Below are positions 30,675 to 40,353 of a stretch of DNA of 64,000 nucleotides, in pieces. The stretch is from Microbulbifer sp. VAAF005. GTDB taxonomy: Bacteria; Pseudomonadota; Gammaproteobacteria; Pseudomonadales; Cellvibrionaceae. The number at the start of each line of letters is the position of its first letter. Position 1 is the first letter of the stretch. The position numbers were made by a program, and so were the translations under genes. The notes under the pieces were generated by a model. That model ran no database searches. It saw nothing but the letters and a program-made list of their open reading frames with translations, and was not told the origin of the DNA. Location of the stretch: NCBI RefSeq assembly GCF_030012985.1, contig NZ_CP120233.1, forward strand, positions 1,719,001 through 1,783,000, written 5' to 3'.

Positions 30675-31883
30675 TTAAGCCACCTCTCCTGCGGCATGAC
30701 CTGAAGCCCAAGCCCATTGGAAATTAAACCCGCCGAGCCAGCCGGTTACATCGAGAACCTCACCAATAAAATAAAGCCCCTGCCGGGTTTTACATTCCAT
30801 AGTACGGGAAGAGACCTGTGCAGTATCGACTCCACCTAATGTTACCTCAGCAGTGCGATAACCCTCAGTGCCCGCCGGTACCAATTTCCAGCTTTGTAAC
30901 TTTTCTCCAGCTTGCTGTAATTCCCCCTCCCCAAACTGTTTTAGGGGGCGGCTGACAATTTGCGCTCGCTGCAGGAAAAACTGTACTAACTTTTTGCTCC
31001 AAACCTCAGCCAAAACGCTGTGTAAGTGGCTATCCGGGCTCTGTTGTCGGCGCAACGGTAACCACTCTGCCAGATTTTTCTCTGGAGACAAGTCAAATAC
31101 TACCGTTTGACCTTCTCGCCAGTGGCTGGAAACTTGCAAAACCGCTGGCCCACTCAGTCCCCTGTGAGTGAATAGCATCTGCTCCTGGAAACTACCTTCA
31201 GCGCAAGAAGCGGTCACTGAAAGAGAGGTTCCAGGCAGGGTACCCTGACGCTCTAATTGCCGTTTATGCTGGGTGAATGGCACTAGCGCTGCTCGAGTTG
31301 GAACTACATCAAGCCCAAACTGCTTAGCGATCTCATAGCCAAATCCGCTCGCCCCCATGGTGGGGATAGAAAGGCCTCCGGTAGCCACGACCAAGGATTC
31401 ACAGGTAACCGTCCCCATACTGGTTTCGACCCTATACCCCTGCCCCAGAGCTCGAATTTGAGTAATGCTACAGCGCGTGCGGATCTGTGCCTTGGCCGCG
31501 CGGCATTCCGCCAGTAACAAGTCGACAATATCCCTTGATTTATTGTCGCAAAAGAGCTGACCGAGGGTTTTCTCGTGGTAGGCAACCCCGTGCTTTTCCA
31601 CCAATGCAATAAAGTCCCACTGGCTATAGCGAGCCAAGGCGGACTTACAGAAATGGGGGTTGTTACTGTAGAAGTTCTCTGCACTGGTGTAGAGATTGGT
31701 AAAGTTGCAGCGGCCACCACCAGACATCAGGATTTTCTTTCCGACTTTGTTGGCGTGGTCCAGGACCAACACGTTGCGCCCGCGCTGGCCCGCTGTAGCC
31801 GCGCACATTAGTCCAGCTGCCCCAGCACCAATGACCAATACATCGACGCTTTCAGGTAGCTGGCTGGTAGAAACCTCTGTCAT
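30675..31883 (-). CDS. yhiN: YhiN/HI0933-family flavoprotein; attachment gene for the transposon
   Basis: NAD(P)/FAD-dependent oxidoreductase of the BaiN/HI0933 family, 402 aa. FAD-binding VIGAGAAGLMCA is at the N-terminus, the family motif KILMSGGGRCNFTN follows at about 49-62, and GEVLDVTGWLGGFNFQWAW is at the C-terminus. The physiological reaction is not settled for the family. The Tn7-like right end begins 3 bp after the TAA stop, so the gene itself is complete. Its conserved C-terminal coding sequence is a plausible TnsD recognition site. ATG at 31883, 33 bp from dcd. Confidence 0.9.
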   Translation of the reverse strand: MTEVSTSQLPESVDVLVIGAGAAGLMCAATAGQRGRNVLVLDHANKVGKKILMSGGGRCNFTNLYTSAENFYSNNPHFCKSALARYSQWDFIALVEKHGVAYHEKTLGQLFCDNKSRDIVDLLLAECRAAKAQIRTRCSITQIRALGQGYRVETSMGTVTCESLVVATGGLSIPTMGASGFGYEIAKQFGLDVVPTRAALVPFTQHKRQLERQGTLPGTSLSVTASCAEGSFQEQMLFTHRGLSGPAVLQVSSHWREGQTVVFDLSPEKNLAEWLPLRRQQSPDSHLHSVLAEVWSKKLVQFFLQRAQIVSRPLKQFGEGELQQAGEKLQSWKLVPAGTEGYRTAEVTLGGVDTAQVSSRTMECKTRQGLYFIGEVLDVTGWLGGFNFQWAWASGHAAGEVA

Positions 31884-31916
31884 AGGTAGGAAATAGTACT
31901 GCAGTAAGACCGGTGA

Positions 31917-32519
31917 TCAGGTGCGAGGCAAGGTAACGCCGCGCTGGCCCTGGTATTTGCCACCACGATCGGCATAGGACACATCACAAACCTCATCGGA
32001 TTCGAAGAACAGCATCTGTGCCACACCCTCGTTGGCATAGATCTTCGCGGGCAAGTTAGTGGTATTGGAGAACTCCAAAGTCACATGACCTTCCCACTCC
32101 GGCTCCAGTGGCGTCACATTGACGATAATACCGCAACGGGCATAAGTGGATTTACCCAGGCAAACCGTCAATACAGAGCGCGGGATGCGGAAATACTCCA
32201 CTGTACGCGCCAGGGCAAAGGAGTTTGGCGGAATAATGCAGTGGTCGCCTTCAACATCCACAAAGCTGTTTTCATCGAAGGTCTTGGGGTCAACTGTCGC
32301 TGAGTGAACATTGGTAAAAATCTTAAATTCACGAGCACAGCGAACATCGTAGCCATAGCTGGAGGTGCCATAGGAGATGAGTCGATCGCCATTATCGTTA
32401 TGACGCACCTGACCGGCCTCAAAAGGCTCAATCATACCGTGCTGCTCTGCCATGCGGCGAATCCACTTGTCGGACTTGATACTCACTCCGTCCCCCTGAA
32501 TAGAATAATTAGTGCTCAT
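31917..32519 (-). CDS. dcd: dCTP deaminase
   Basis: Trimeric dCTP deaminase of the dUTPase fold, 200 aa; converts dCTP to dUTP and ammonia for dTMP synthesis. Recognisable motifs are [26 protein letters not shown] (carrying the substrate-contact Ser and Arg), [16 protein letters not shown] with the catalytic Glu, and [14 protein letters not shown] at the C-terminus. ATG at 32519. Divergent from the SOS cassette. Confidence 0.95.
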   Translation of the reverse strand: MSTNYSIQGDGVSIKSDKWIRRMAEQHGMIEPFEAGQVRHNDNGDRLISYGTSSYGYDVRCAREFKIFTNVHSATVDPKTFDENSFVDVEGDHCIIPPNSFALARTVEYFRIPRSVLTVCLGKSTYARCGIIVNVTPLEPEWEGHVTLEFSNTTNLPAKIYANEGVAQMLFFESDEVCDVSYADRGGKYQGQRGVTLPRT

Positions 32520-32604
32520 TTAAAGAGGCGGAATCATAGCCGGTTTAGGCTGTGCAAAAAAGTGCCTATCCAATGAATTCTCACTTGTTGCCACTGGATA
32601 TATA

Positions 32605-32620
32605 CTGTATAAATTAACAG
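32605..32620 (+). promoter_or_regulatory. LexA (SOS) box 1 upstream of imuA
   Basis: CTGTATAAATTAACAG is a perfect CTGT-N8-ACAG operator; with flanks it reads TACTGTATAAATTAACAGTA, very close to the gammaproteobacterial consensus. It lies about 72 bp upstream of the imuA GTG start and should repress the imuA-imuB-dnaE2 operon until DNA damage. Confidence 0.93.
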
Positions 32621-32625
32621 TATCG

Positions 32626-32641
32626 CTGTATACACATACAG
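32626..32641 (+). promoter_or_regulatory. LexA (SOS) box 2 upstream of imuA
   Basis: CTGTATACACATACAG, a second perfect CTGT-N8-ACAG operator, starts 21 bp (two helical turns) after the first. The same-face arrangement would allow adjacent LexA dimers and tight repression. Confidence 0.92.
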
Positions 32642-32691
32642 TTTAAGGCAAAGGTATTGGCCAGATCGGGCTAAAATTCAGTGGTGGAATC

Positions 32692-33399
32692 GTGGGCAGC
32701 GCAGAAAACTTCATAGAAAACAATCAGTTAGACCGCCAGGCAAAACACCAGAAACTGGCACAGCTACTCACCAGAGCCGATATCTGGCAAGCAGCGAATG
32801 AGCCCCGACGGCAGCAAAACGGCATCGCCAGTGGTTTTCCAAGCCTCGATGCCCTCCTTGCGAACCACGGCTGGCCAAGAGGGGCCACTACTGAGCTACT
32901 TATGGACCAGATGGGTATCGGTGAACTCACCCTATTACTTCCGGCCCTGGCAGATCTCACTCAGAGGGGGCAAATGGTCATAATGGTCAATCCACCCCAT
33001 ATCCCCTATGCGCCCTCATTAGCCAACAGTGGTATCCGCCTTGAGAACCTGCTGATGCTGCACCCCCGAGGCCCCAAGGATACTCTCTGGGCGATCGAGC
33101 AATCCCTACAATCCGGAAGCTGTGGTGCCTTACTCAGCTGGCAGGGGCGGCAATCCCTGAACCATAAAGATCTTCGTCGCCTGCAGCTCGCTGCCCGCAA
33201 TGGGGACTGTCTGCACTTCCACTTTCGCCCTCAGTGTGAATCAGCAAACCCCTCACCCGCGAGCTTGCGCCTACAGCTCACTCCCAGGGAAGGAGAGCTG
33301 GCACTAAGGCTTTCAAAGCAATTGGGCGGAAATTCAGGCCAAAACCTCTATTTGGCAAGAGCAGCAAAACTGGTCCGACAGGACCAACCAATGCACTGA
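32692..33399 (+). CDS. imuA: Translesion-synthesis accessory protein ImuA
   Basis: RecA/SulA-related ImuA protein, 235 aa. The pattern GIASGFPSLDALLANHGWPRGATTELL at about residues 45-70 (RecA-like core without a standard P-loop), the MVNPPHIPYAP segment and LHPRGPKDTLWAIEQSL are family traits. ImuA bridges RecA and ImuB in the mutasome. GTG start with GGTGG just upstream; first gene behind two LexA boxes and 21 bp before imuB. Confidence 0.88.
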   Translation: MGSAENFIENNQLDRQAKHQKLAQLLTRADIWQAANEPRRQQNGIASGFPSLDALLANHGWPRGATTELLMDQMGIGELTLLLPALADLTQRGQMVIMVNPPHIPYAPSLANSGIRLENLLMLHPRGPKDTLWAIEQSLQSGSCGALLSWQGRQSLNHKDLRRLQLAARNGDCLHFHFRPQCESANPSPASLRLQLTPREGELALRLSKQLGGNSGQNLYLARAAKLVRQDQPMH

Positions 33400-33420
33400 A
33401 CGGTTTCAAGGGGTAGCTCC

Positions 33421-34926
33421 ATGCTATGGCTTTGTATTCAATTCCCCAGGCTTCCGTTAGAGGTTCTGACCCGCGCTCAGCAACAAGGAGAAGAGGCTCT
33501 ACCCCAAGTTGTGGTTGAAAAACAGTTGGTGATTGATAGAAACCCAGCGGCATCCCAATGCGGTGTTGAGACCGGACTCAGTATTGCCACTGCGTCTGCT
33601 CTCTGTGCAGACTTACAGCTGCTACAACGCGATTCCCAGCGGGAACAACAAGAGTTACAGCAACTGGCCCAGTGGGCATACAGCTTTACACCACTTGTAT
33701 CACCTCAGTCCGCAGGGCCTTTGAGCAATGGAGAGAGCACTCCCGCCCACCTATACCTGGAGCTGAGCGGCTGCCTAAAGGCCAGCGGTGGCTTCAAGGC
33801 ATTGATACAGCAGCTGAGCGATGAGCTTGAACAGATGGGAATCCACAGCCTGATGGGCCTCGGCCACAGTCCCAGTGCAGCTCATATGCTAAGCCAACTG
33901 ACAGAACACCGGAACTGGCTTGCGAAATCAGATTCTCCGCCCAGCCCTCAGCAGTGGAGACAGTGGATTAGCTTTGCCCCATCCAAGCTCCTTAATTGCG
34001 ACAAAAAAACTATTTCCAAGCTCTACGCATGTGGTATCAAGCGAGTAAGCCAGCTGCTCGCTATTCCACTCTCTGAGGTAGGCTCTCGTTTTGGCCGTCC
34101 ATTTGTCGACTACCTGGCACGCCTGAACGGAACTCGCCAAGATCCAGTCTGTAGTTATCAGCCTCCAGTACAATTCCGCAGCGAGCTATTTTTCCCCAGC
34201 CCCTTGGATAATAGCGAACAGCTGCTATTTCCTATCGGTCGCCTACTAAGGGAATTATGCTCCCAGTTGCAGCGACGCCAGCTCTACACACAACAATTAA
34301 ATTGGCATATGGATTTCGGCCAAAATGAATCTCAGGAAATAACCGTAGAACTCTCCACTCCGCAGTTGGACCCTCAACGCCTAATAGCACTAACCAAGCT
34401 GCAAATGGAAAGAGTAACTCTTAATCAGCCAGTGCAGTCCATCAGCTTAAATTGTAAGCATTTACTCCCCTTGGAGCAGGGATCACTGGATGAAGATTTA
34501 TTTGGTGAAGGCAGCCGACATAAACGCAGCCAACAGCTATTAGACAAATTAAAAGCCCGCCTCGGTCATCAAGCACTCTCGGGAATTGCCCTAAAAGAAA
34601 GCTACCTACCAGAGCAGGCCTGGCAAAATACAGATACCCTGATAATTAAAAGTAACGCTAAGGGACAGCAAATTAAGCCCATCCAAGCACCGCGCCCCAA
34701 CTGGCTATTAGCTCATCCAACCAAACTGGAAAGTAGCGAACACAAATTATTTTATCAGGGAGAGCTTCAACTATTACAGGGGCCAGAGCGAATTGATGGC
34801 TATTGGTGGCAGCACGGGCGTCATGGGCGGGATTACTATATCGCAAAAAATAGAAGAGATGAGCTCTACTGGGTCTTTCAGGATCTTACAACCGAAGAGT
34901 GGTTTTTACATGGTGTTTATAGCTAA
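33421..34926 (+). CDS. imuB: Y-family polymerase-like protein ImuB
   Basis: Non-catalytic Y-family protein, 501 aa. It starts MLWLCIQFPRLPLE, as ImuB proteins do, lacks the full set of metal-binding acidic residues of active Y-family polymerases (the first position is LWLCIQF, where active enzymes have a D-x-D type start), and carries the helix-hairpin-helix region around KLYACGIKRVSQLLAIP. ImuB is the hub that binds ImuA, DnaE2 and the beta clamp. A clamp-binding motif could not be located with certainty. ATG at 33421. Confidence 0.88.
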   Translation: MLWLCIQFPRLPLEVLTRAQQQGEEALPQVVVEKQLVIDRNPAASQCGVETGLSIATASALCADLQLLQRDSQREQQELQQLAQWAYSFTPLVSPQSAGPLSNGESTPAHLYLELSGCLKASGGFKALIQQLSDELEQMGIHSLMGLGHSPSAAHMLSQLTEHRNWLAKSDSPPSPQQWRQWISFAPSKLLNCDKKTISKLYACGIKRVSQLLAIPLSEVGSRFGRPFVDYLARLNGTRQDPVCSYQPPVQFRSELFFPSPLDNSEQLLFPIGRLLRELCSQLQRRQLYTQQLNWHMDFGQNESQEITVELSTPQLDPQRLIALTKLQMERVTLNQPVQSISLNCKHLLPLEQGSLDEDLFGEGSRHKRSQQLLDKLKARLGHQALSGIALKESYLPEQAWQNTDTLIIKSNAKGQQIKPIQAPRPNWLLAHPTKLESSEHKLFYQGELQLLQGPERIDGYWWQHGRHGRDYYIAKNRRDELYWVFQDLTTEEWFLHGVYS

Positions 34927-35008
34927 GCCTAAACCCCTTTCTTAATACTGATCTTCACCAAAACCCAAATCCCATCACAATCAACAGATAGACGCCGAGA
35001 GAATCAGC

Positions 35009-38000
35009 ATGAGGTACGCCGAACTCTTTTGTCAAAGCAACTTTTCTTTTCTGCAGGGGGCATCGCATCCGCAGGAATTAGTCCAAACTGCTTACAACCT
35101 GCAATATACAGCCCTTGCTATCACCGATGAATGCTCCCTTTCCGGAGCCGTTAGAGCCTATAAAGAACTTGAAACCATCAAGTCTACAGACTCTAAAAAT
35201 CCCGAGTTTAAACTAATTTTTGGCAGTTATTTCCGGCTCCATAACAACATAGAAATAGTTCTACTGGCTCCGGACAAAACTGCCTACAGCGAGCTATGCC
35301 AGTTAATTTCAAAATCACGCTTAAGAGCGGAAAAAGGAACCTACATTACTTATCAAAGTGACCTGGTAGAGTTATGCAAAAACCTAATTGCCATCTGGAT
35401 TCCAAATTTTAATAAGATAGAAATACCTGAAGAAATCAAGAAAACCTTCAGCGAACGGCTTTACATTGCCATCAACAATCACCTACACGCAGAGGAAAGC
35501 CTTAAGTCCAATAGAATTAGTGAGCTTGCAAGAAGAGAGAATATTTCCTTGGTTGCAACCAATCATGTCTTGATGCACTGCTATAGCCGAAAGCCACTAC
35601 AAGATGTACTCAACGCAAATTACCATAACTGTACCCTGGATAATCTAGGGTATCGTATTGAGCAAAATGCTGAACGTTATCTTCGCAGCTTAGGTGATAT
35701 CCAGTCGTTACACTCCAAAGAGTCTATAGACAATACCAACCTCATTGCCAAACAGTGTACTTTTTGCTTGAGCGAACTCAGTTACGAATACCCATCAGAA
35801 GTTATCCCTCAAGAAAGTAATGCGAGTAGCTATTTAAAAAAGCTAGTACAAATAGGAAGGGCTGCTCGCTGGCCACAGGGTCCTGAAAAGAGAATTGATG
35901 AGATTATCAATAAAGAACTCGCAATAATAGCAGAACTGCACTATGAGCATTACTTTCTAACCATTTACGATATAGTCCAGTTTGCCCGCGAAAATCATAT
36001 CTTGTACCAGGGCCGAGGCTCCGCAGCCAATTCAGTAGTTTGCTACTGCCTATTCATCACAGAAATAGATCCTCATAAAATTGGATTGCTATTTGAACGG
36101 TTTATCTCACGGGAACGCAATGAACCCCCAGATATTGATGTAGACTTTGAACACGAACGACGTGAAGAAGTTATTCAGTATATTTACACAAAATATAGCC
36201 GCGAAAGAGCTGGACTTACCGCTAGTAAGATCACCTACCGCTTTAAAAGTGCCGTAAGAGATATCGGCAAAGCCCTTGGTATCAACGCTGCCACAATAGA
36301 ACAACTTATTGCTGAACGCGCCTGGTGGGACACTCTAGATAGTTTCCCCCAGCAGATGCAGAAAGTAGGAATAGATCCGAGCAGCGCAATAGGAAAAATA
36401 TTCCCACAGTTACTGCAGCAAATATATGGTTTTCCAAGACATCTATCGCAACATGTAGGCGGTTTTGTTATTACGGAACAACCATTGCACCAGCTGGTTC
36501 CTATTGAAAATGCCGCTATGGAGGATCGCACCCTAATCCAATGGGACAAAGAGGATATTGAAGATTTAAAACTAATGAAGGTCGATGTGCTCGCCCTGGG
36601 AATGCTGACAGCACTGCGTAAATCCCTGAGTTATATCGCTCTATACGGCCCCAAATTGCGATTGCAGGATATTCCCGCTGAAGATCCACAGGTCTACGAA
36701 ATGATGTGCAAGGCCGATACCGTTGGAGTCTTTCAAATTGAATCTCGCGCTCAAATGAGCATGCTACCAAGATTACAACCCCGAAATTTTTATGAGCTTA
36801 CTATAGAAATCGCCATTGTCCGCCCCGGGCCAATTCAAGGCGGTATGGTACACCCCTACCTTAAGCGCAAGCAGGGGTTGGAGACCGTGCGCTACCCTCA
36901 TAACAGCTTACGGCCAGTGCTTGAGCGCACTCTCGGTGTTCCTATATTTCAAGAACAAGTTATTCAACTGTCGATGGTCGCAGCAGGGTTTAGCGGCGGT
37001 GAAGCGGATGAGCTTCGCCGAGCCATGGCCAGCTGGGGAAAAAATGGAGACTTGTATAAATTCAGGGATAAGCTTGTGCGGGGAATGCAAAGTAATGGCT
37101 ATAGGGAAAGTTTTGCTGAGCAGCTCTTCAACCAGATGAAGGGGTTCGGTTCCTATGGTTTCCCCGAATCTCACTCTGCAAGCTTTGCGCTTTTAGCCTA
37201 TTTTTCCGCCTGGATTAAATTTCATCATCCAGCAGCCTTTTACTGTGGACTGCTCAATAGCCAACCGATGGGATTCTATGCGCCGGCACAGCTGGTTTAT
37301 GATGCTCAACGCCACGGAGTTAAGGTTTTGCCTATTGATGTACTTTATAGCTATTGGGATCATACTTTAGAGCTTAAGACACCTAAAACTGAAACTAAGA
37401 ATCATGCATCCAGGCTTAACAAAACGAACCATGGAAAAAAGTCTCACGACATAATTGTCGCACTTCGCATTGGCATGCGTTTAATTAAAGGAGTAAAACA
37501 ATCAACATCAAAGCTAGTTGCTAATCTTAGACTGGAAAATCCAAAGTATAACTTAAGACAACTGTTTCAACGCCCAGAACTCAAAGAGCAAGTTAACTAC
37601 TTAGCCCAGGCTGATGCACTTAAAAACTTAAATGGAGGGCGACGGAAGAATATCTGGAATTCTATTAATGTTTCAGAGGTAAATAGAGAACCCCTCCATA
37701 TTCCAGTTATTCCAGCATGGAAAACACCAATGATGATTACAGCATCACTAGCCTGAGCCTACGCGAGCACCCTATTAGCTTCCTTCGGAAACAAAGAAAA
37801 TTTCATCACACAAAAAAAGCAATCGAAATCATAAATTGTAAAAATGACCAAAGAGTATCTGTGATCGGATTGGTAACTTGCAGGCAAAGGCCTCAAAGCG
37901 CTTCCGGGGTACTATTTCTTACTTTAGAAGATGAAAGCGGGTCAATAAACATCATCTTATGGAAATATACTCAAGAAGCATTTAAGAAAGAAATCATAAA

Positions 38001-38109
38001 GGGGCGCATATTACAAATAAACGGACGAATCCAAATATCCGCCTCACATAAGGGAAACGTGGCACAAACAACCTACCTGCAAGGGGAACATATTTTCCGC
38101 CTAGAGTAG
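35009..38109 (+). CDS. dnaE2: Error-prone DNA polymerase DnaE2 (one frameshift in this sequence)
   Basis: C-family polymerase, about 1033 aa after repair. PHP domain at the N-terminus (AELFCQSNFSFLQGASHP), palm with QGRGSAANS and PPDIDVDFEHERREE carrying catalytic Asp residues, fingers (GVFQIESRAQMSMLP), helix-hairpin-helix, and a C-terminal OB domain (SVIGLVTCRQRPQSASGV ... LEDESGSINIILW). The frame breaks between about 37690 and 37718: the first frame stops at 37756, and the OB-domain frame takes over at MENTNDDYSITSLSLREHP. One extra base restores a protein of normal length. It is the mutagenic polymerase of the SOS cassette with ImuA and ImuB. 38110-38281 downstream holds no gene. Confidence 0.88.
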
Positions 38110-38281
38110 AGCTACAACAGCCTTAAATTCGCCAGCCTACAACTCTCCATATTTGAACTCAACATCAAATGTAACAGAAAAGAAAAAGACACTGCATATC
38201 AGAAAACAAAACCAAACTGCCGTCAGTGATGTTGCGACCCAAGCGGGGCACCAAGTGGATAAAAACTGAAACAATCTCATA

Positions 38282-39442
38282 CTACCGCCCCAAAAATAGT
38301 AAATTCAACACAGAAGACATATCAGAAAAAGTTACTTGGCCAACCAACAAGAAACCCAGCCACACAAAATGCACCGTTAACAGTACACAAAAGCCTTCCC
38401 ACACTCTAACCCAAAAAACTGATCCTACCGAAGGCAATATAGGCTTCAGCCGTGTATACCCCTGCCAGCATAAAATGCCCAGCCAATGATATACTCCCCA
38501 AGCAAAGTATCTCAGAGATAACTCATGCCAAACACCAATAACCAGCAACGAAGCAAGCACGCTCGCACTGGCACTTCGAGTATTAGCCATAAAATACTTA
38601 TAAATATACTCATTACTCCAACTAGTAAGTGAGATATGCCAACGACGCCAAAATTCTGATATATTCTTAGCGAGATAAGGCATAGCGAAATTCTCGCCAA
38701 CCTTGTACCCCAAGGTATATGCCAAACCAATAGCAATATCAGAATAACCAGAGAAGAGCAAATATAGGTTAAGCCCACCCCTGACAAGCTCAAGATATTG
38801 CCAAAACTGTGATTGCTCACTGGTAATTTCAACCACCCAGTGAGGCCAGGCTAACTCCAGGAAAAAACCGGAAATAATTACTACTTTTACGTATCCGTAG
38901 ATAATCCTCTCCAGCCCTTGCGAGAAAAGCTCATAATCCCATCTATGCCTACGGCGATCCCGTTCAAACTCGCTAAATCTATGTATCGGCCCCATCCAAA
39001 TTGTTGGCAAGAAAAATAAATAAGGTATTAACGCAGATAGTGATACCTGACCCAAATTACCTCTTCCTCTCTCAAAGATAACATGCATGCACCTCAGGGA
39101 GTAAAAAGATAGACCTAAAGGGATTACACCTACAGTAAAGAAATCCGAATTCAGGCTTAATCCGGATCCGACCGCCTTATAAATAAGTAATGCTGCAATG
39201 ATTAGTAAAACCGAAACGGTATTTCTAAACTGACTGACCTGACGCCCTCCAACAGCAATAAAACACAGTAGTGCCATTAAAACCAGGATAAGGCAAGAAT
39301 ATTTATCCACCCAAAAAAGAAACGAAAAAGTAACCAAGGAAACGATTTGGCTACGATATTTAACCGGCGAAAGCCAAAAAAGTACAATCCCAGAAACAGC
39401 CCAAACAACCCATTCAATGGAAACAAAAGTGAAATCATCCAT
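38282..39442 (-). CDS. MBOAT-family membrane acyltransferase (DltB-like)
   Basis: Polytopic membrane O-acyltransferase, 386 aa, about ten hydrophobic segments. MBOAT hallmarks are PLGLSFYSLRCMHVIFE, WMGPIHRFSEF, FSGYSDIAIGLAYTLGY, FWRRWHISLTSW (His269) and the putative catalytic His306 in VIGVWHELSL. The family includes DltB and AlgI, which take an acyl group from a carrier or CoA on the cytoplasmic face and pass it across the membrane. Last gene of a five-gene minus-strand set; ATG at 39442, 2 nt after the sulfotransferase stop. A carrier-fused AMP-ligase two genes upstream is the likely acyl donor. Confidence 0.9.
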   Translation of the reverse strand: MDDFTFVSIEWVVWAVSGIVLFWLSPVKYRSQIVSLVTFSFLFWVDKYSCLILVLMALLCFIAVGGRQVSQFRNTVSVLLIIAALLIYKAVGSGLSLNSDFFTVGVIPLGLSFYSLRCMHVIFERGRGNLGQVSLSALIPYLFFLPTIWMGPIHRFSEFERDRRRHRWDYELFSQGLERIIYGYVKVVIISGFFLELAWPHWVVEITSEQSQFWQYLELVRGGLNLYLLFSGYSDIAIGLAYTLGYKVGENFAMPYLAKNISEFWRRWHISLTSWSNEYIYKYFMANTRSASASVLASLLVIGVWHELSLRYFAWGVYHWLGILCWQGYTRLKPILPSVGSVFWVRVWEGFCVLLTVHFVWLGFLLVGQVTFSDMSSVLNLLFLGR

Positions 39443-39444
39443 TG

Positions 39445-40353
39445 CTATTTTTGACTCATTGAATGTACTAACAAACTATTCTGATATCGCCGACGAGCTA
39501 CATCTATAGAAATGGGAGCTTCTACATCCAATAGATCATAACCGCAAACCTCTAATAGCGGATTAAGCTTTTCAGCCACTTGCGATATCAGAGGTGAGGG
39601 CAATCCCTTCCATTTTGAGAGACTCTCAGTATCGACAATTTTCCGCTGATAACTCTTATGATCACTAAAACCTATAACTTCTGACCCACTAAATCCATTC
39701 GACAAAATAGACTTATCAAAAGCCTCACCAAGAACTGAAAAGATTTGAGCAAGAACTTCCTCTGTATCTGTAACCAAATCTTCATATCGCACTATCAGGC
39801 AGTTGTCTTCTTGACGCTCCCCCAGAGATAGCAATGATTGTGTTGTTTCAATCCAGGAATTCACAAACGCTTCGATAGGCCTAGGGTATTCTTTAATGTA
39901 ACTATGCATCACTTTGGGGTAAACCCCAGCGGCATCACAAAATTCAACTGAACTAACTGCCACATCCAGTGGGTGGCGTATAATACCCAAATAAAAAACC
40001 TGATCTTCAAGGATTCTTTCTATCGAATCCAAATAGAAAATATCAAATGCGGTTTTCTCCGCCCAACGTCTTTTTCCCTGACGCTCGGCAAACCTATTCA
40101 AGAAACCAAACGCAAACTCTCTCAACTCCTGTAGTACAACTTCATCATCAAAACCAGCAAAATTAAGCCCTGACAATACCCCCATATCAACGCCATCCGC
40201 GGTATGATCCCTGTCAATAAAGCGTGCACAGGCACTAAATAAATGTGTTTCAGGTGGGGATGCTATAGCCTCATGCAAATTAAGAAGCCGACGCAATAAA
40301 GTTGTACCAGAGCGAGGGTGCCCTAAAACTGTAATACCTTTACCAAATTTCAT
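39445..40353 (-). CDS. PAPS-dependent sulfotransferase family protein
   Basis: Sulfotransferase of 302 aa. The 5'-phosphosulfate loop GHPRSGTTLLRRLL is at the N-terminus, and the 3'-phosphate motif IIRHPLDVAVSSV lies near residue 125; RYEDLVTDTEEVL follows, as in the family. Predicted to move sulfate from PAPS to a hydroxyl or amine on a lipid, glycan or protein in the cytoplasm. The ATG at 40353 overlaps the upstream stop (TGATG); a GTG at 40356 is possible. No PAPS-synthesis genes are nearby. Confidence 0.87.
   Translation of the reverse strand: MKFGKGITVLGHPRSGTTLLRRLLNLHEAIASPPETHLFSACARFIDRDHTADGVDMGVLSGLNFAGFDDEVVLQELREFAFGFLNRFAERQGKRRWAEKTAFDIFYLDSIERILEDQVFYLGIIRHPLDVAVSSVEFCDAAGVYPKVMHSYIKEYPRPIEAFVNSWIETTQSLLSLGERQEDNCLIVRYEDLVTDTEEVLAQIFSVLGEAFDKSILSNGFSGSEVIGFSDHKSYQRKIVDTESLSKWKGLPSPLISQVAEKLNPLLEVCGYDLLDVEAPISIDVARRRYQNSLLVHSMSQK

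Noticed and set aside
37717..38109. Stand-alone OB-fold protein after dnaE2
   Set aside because: It is the expected C-terminal domain of DnaE2 in a frame shifted by one base.
38226..38489. Plus-strand ORF overlapping the MBOAT 3' end
   Set aside because: Low-complexity Thr/Lys/Pro translation opposite a clear membrane-protein gene; a shadow.
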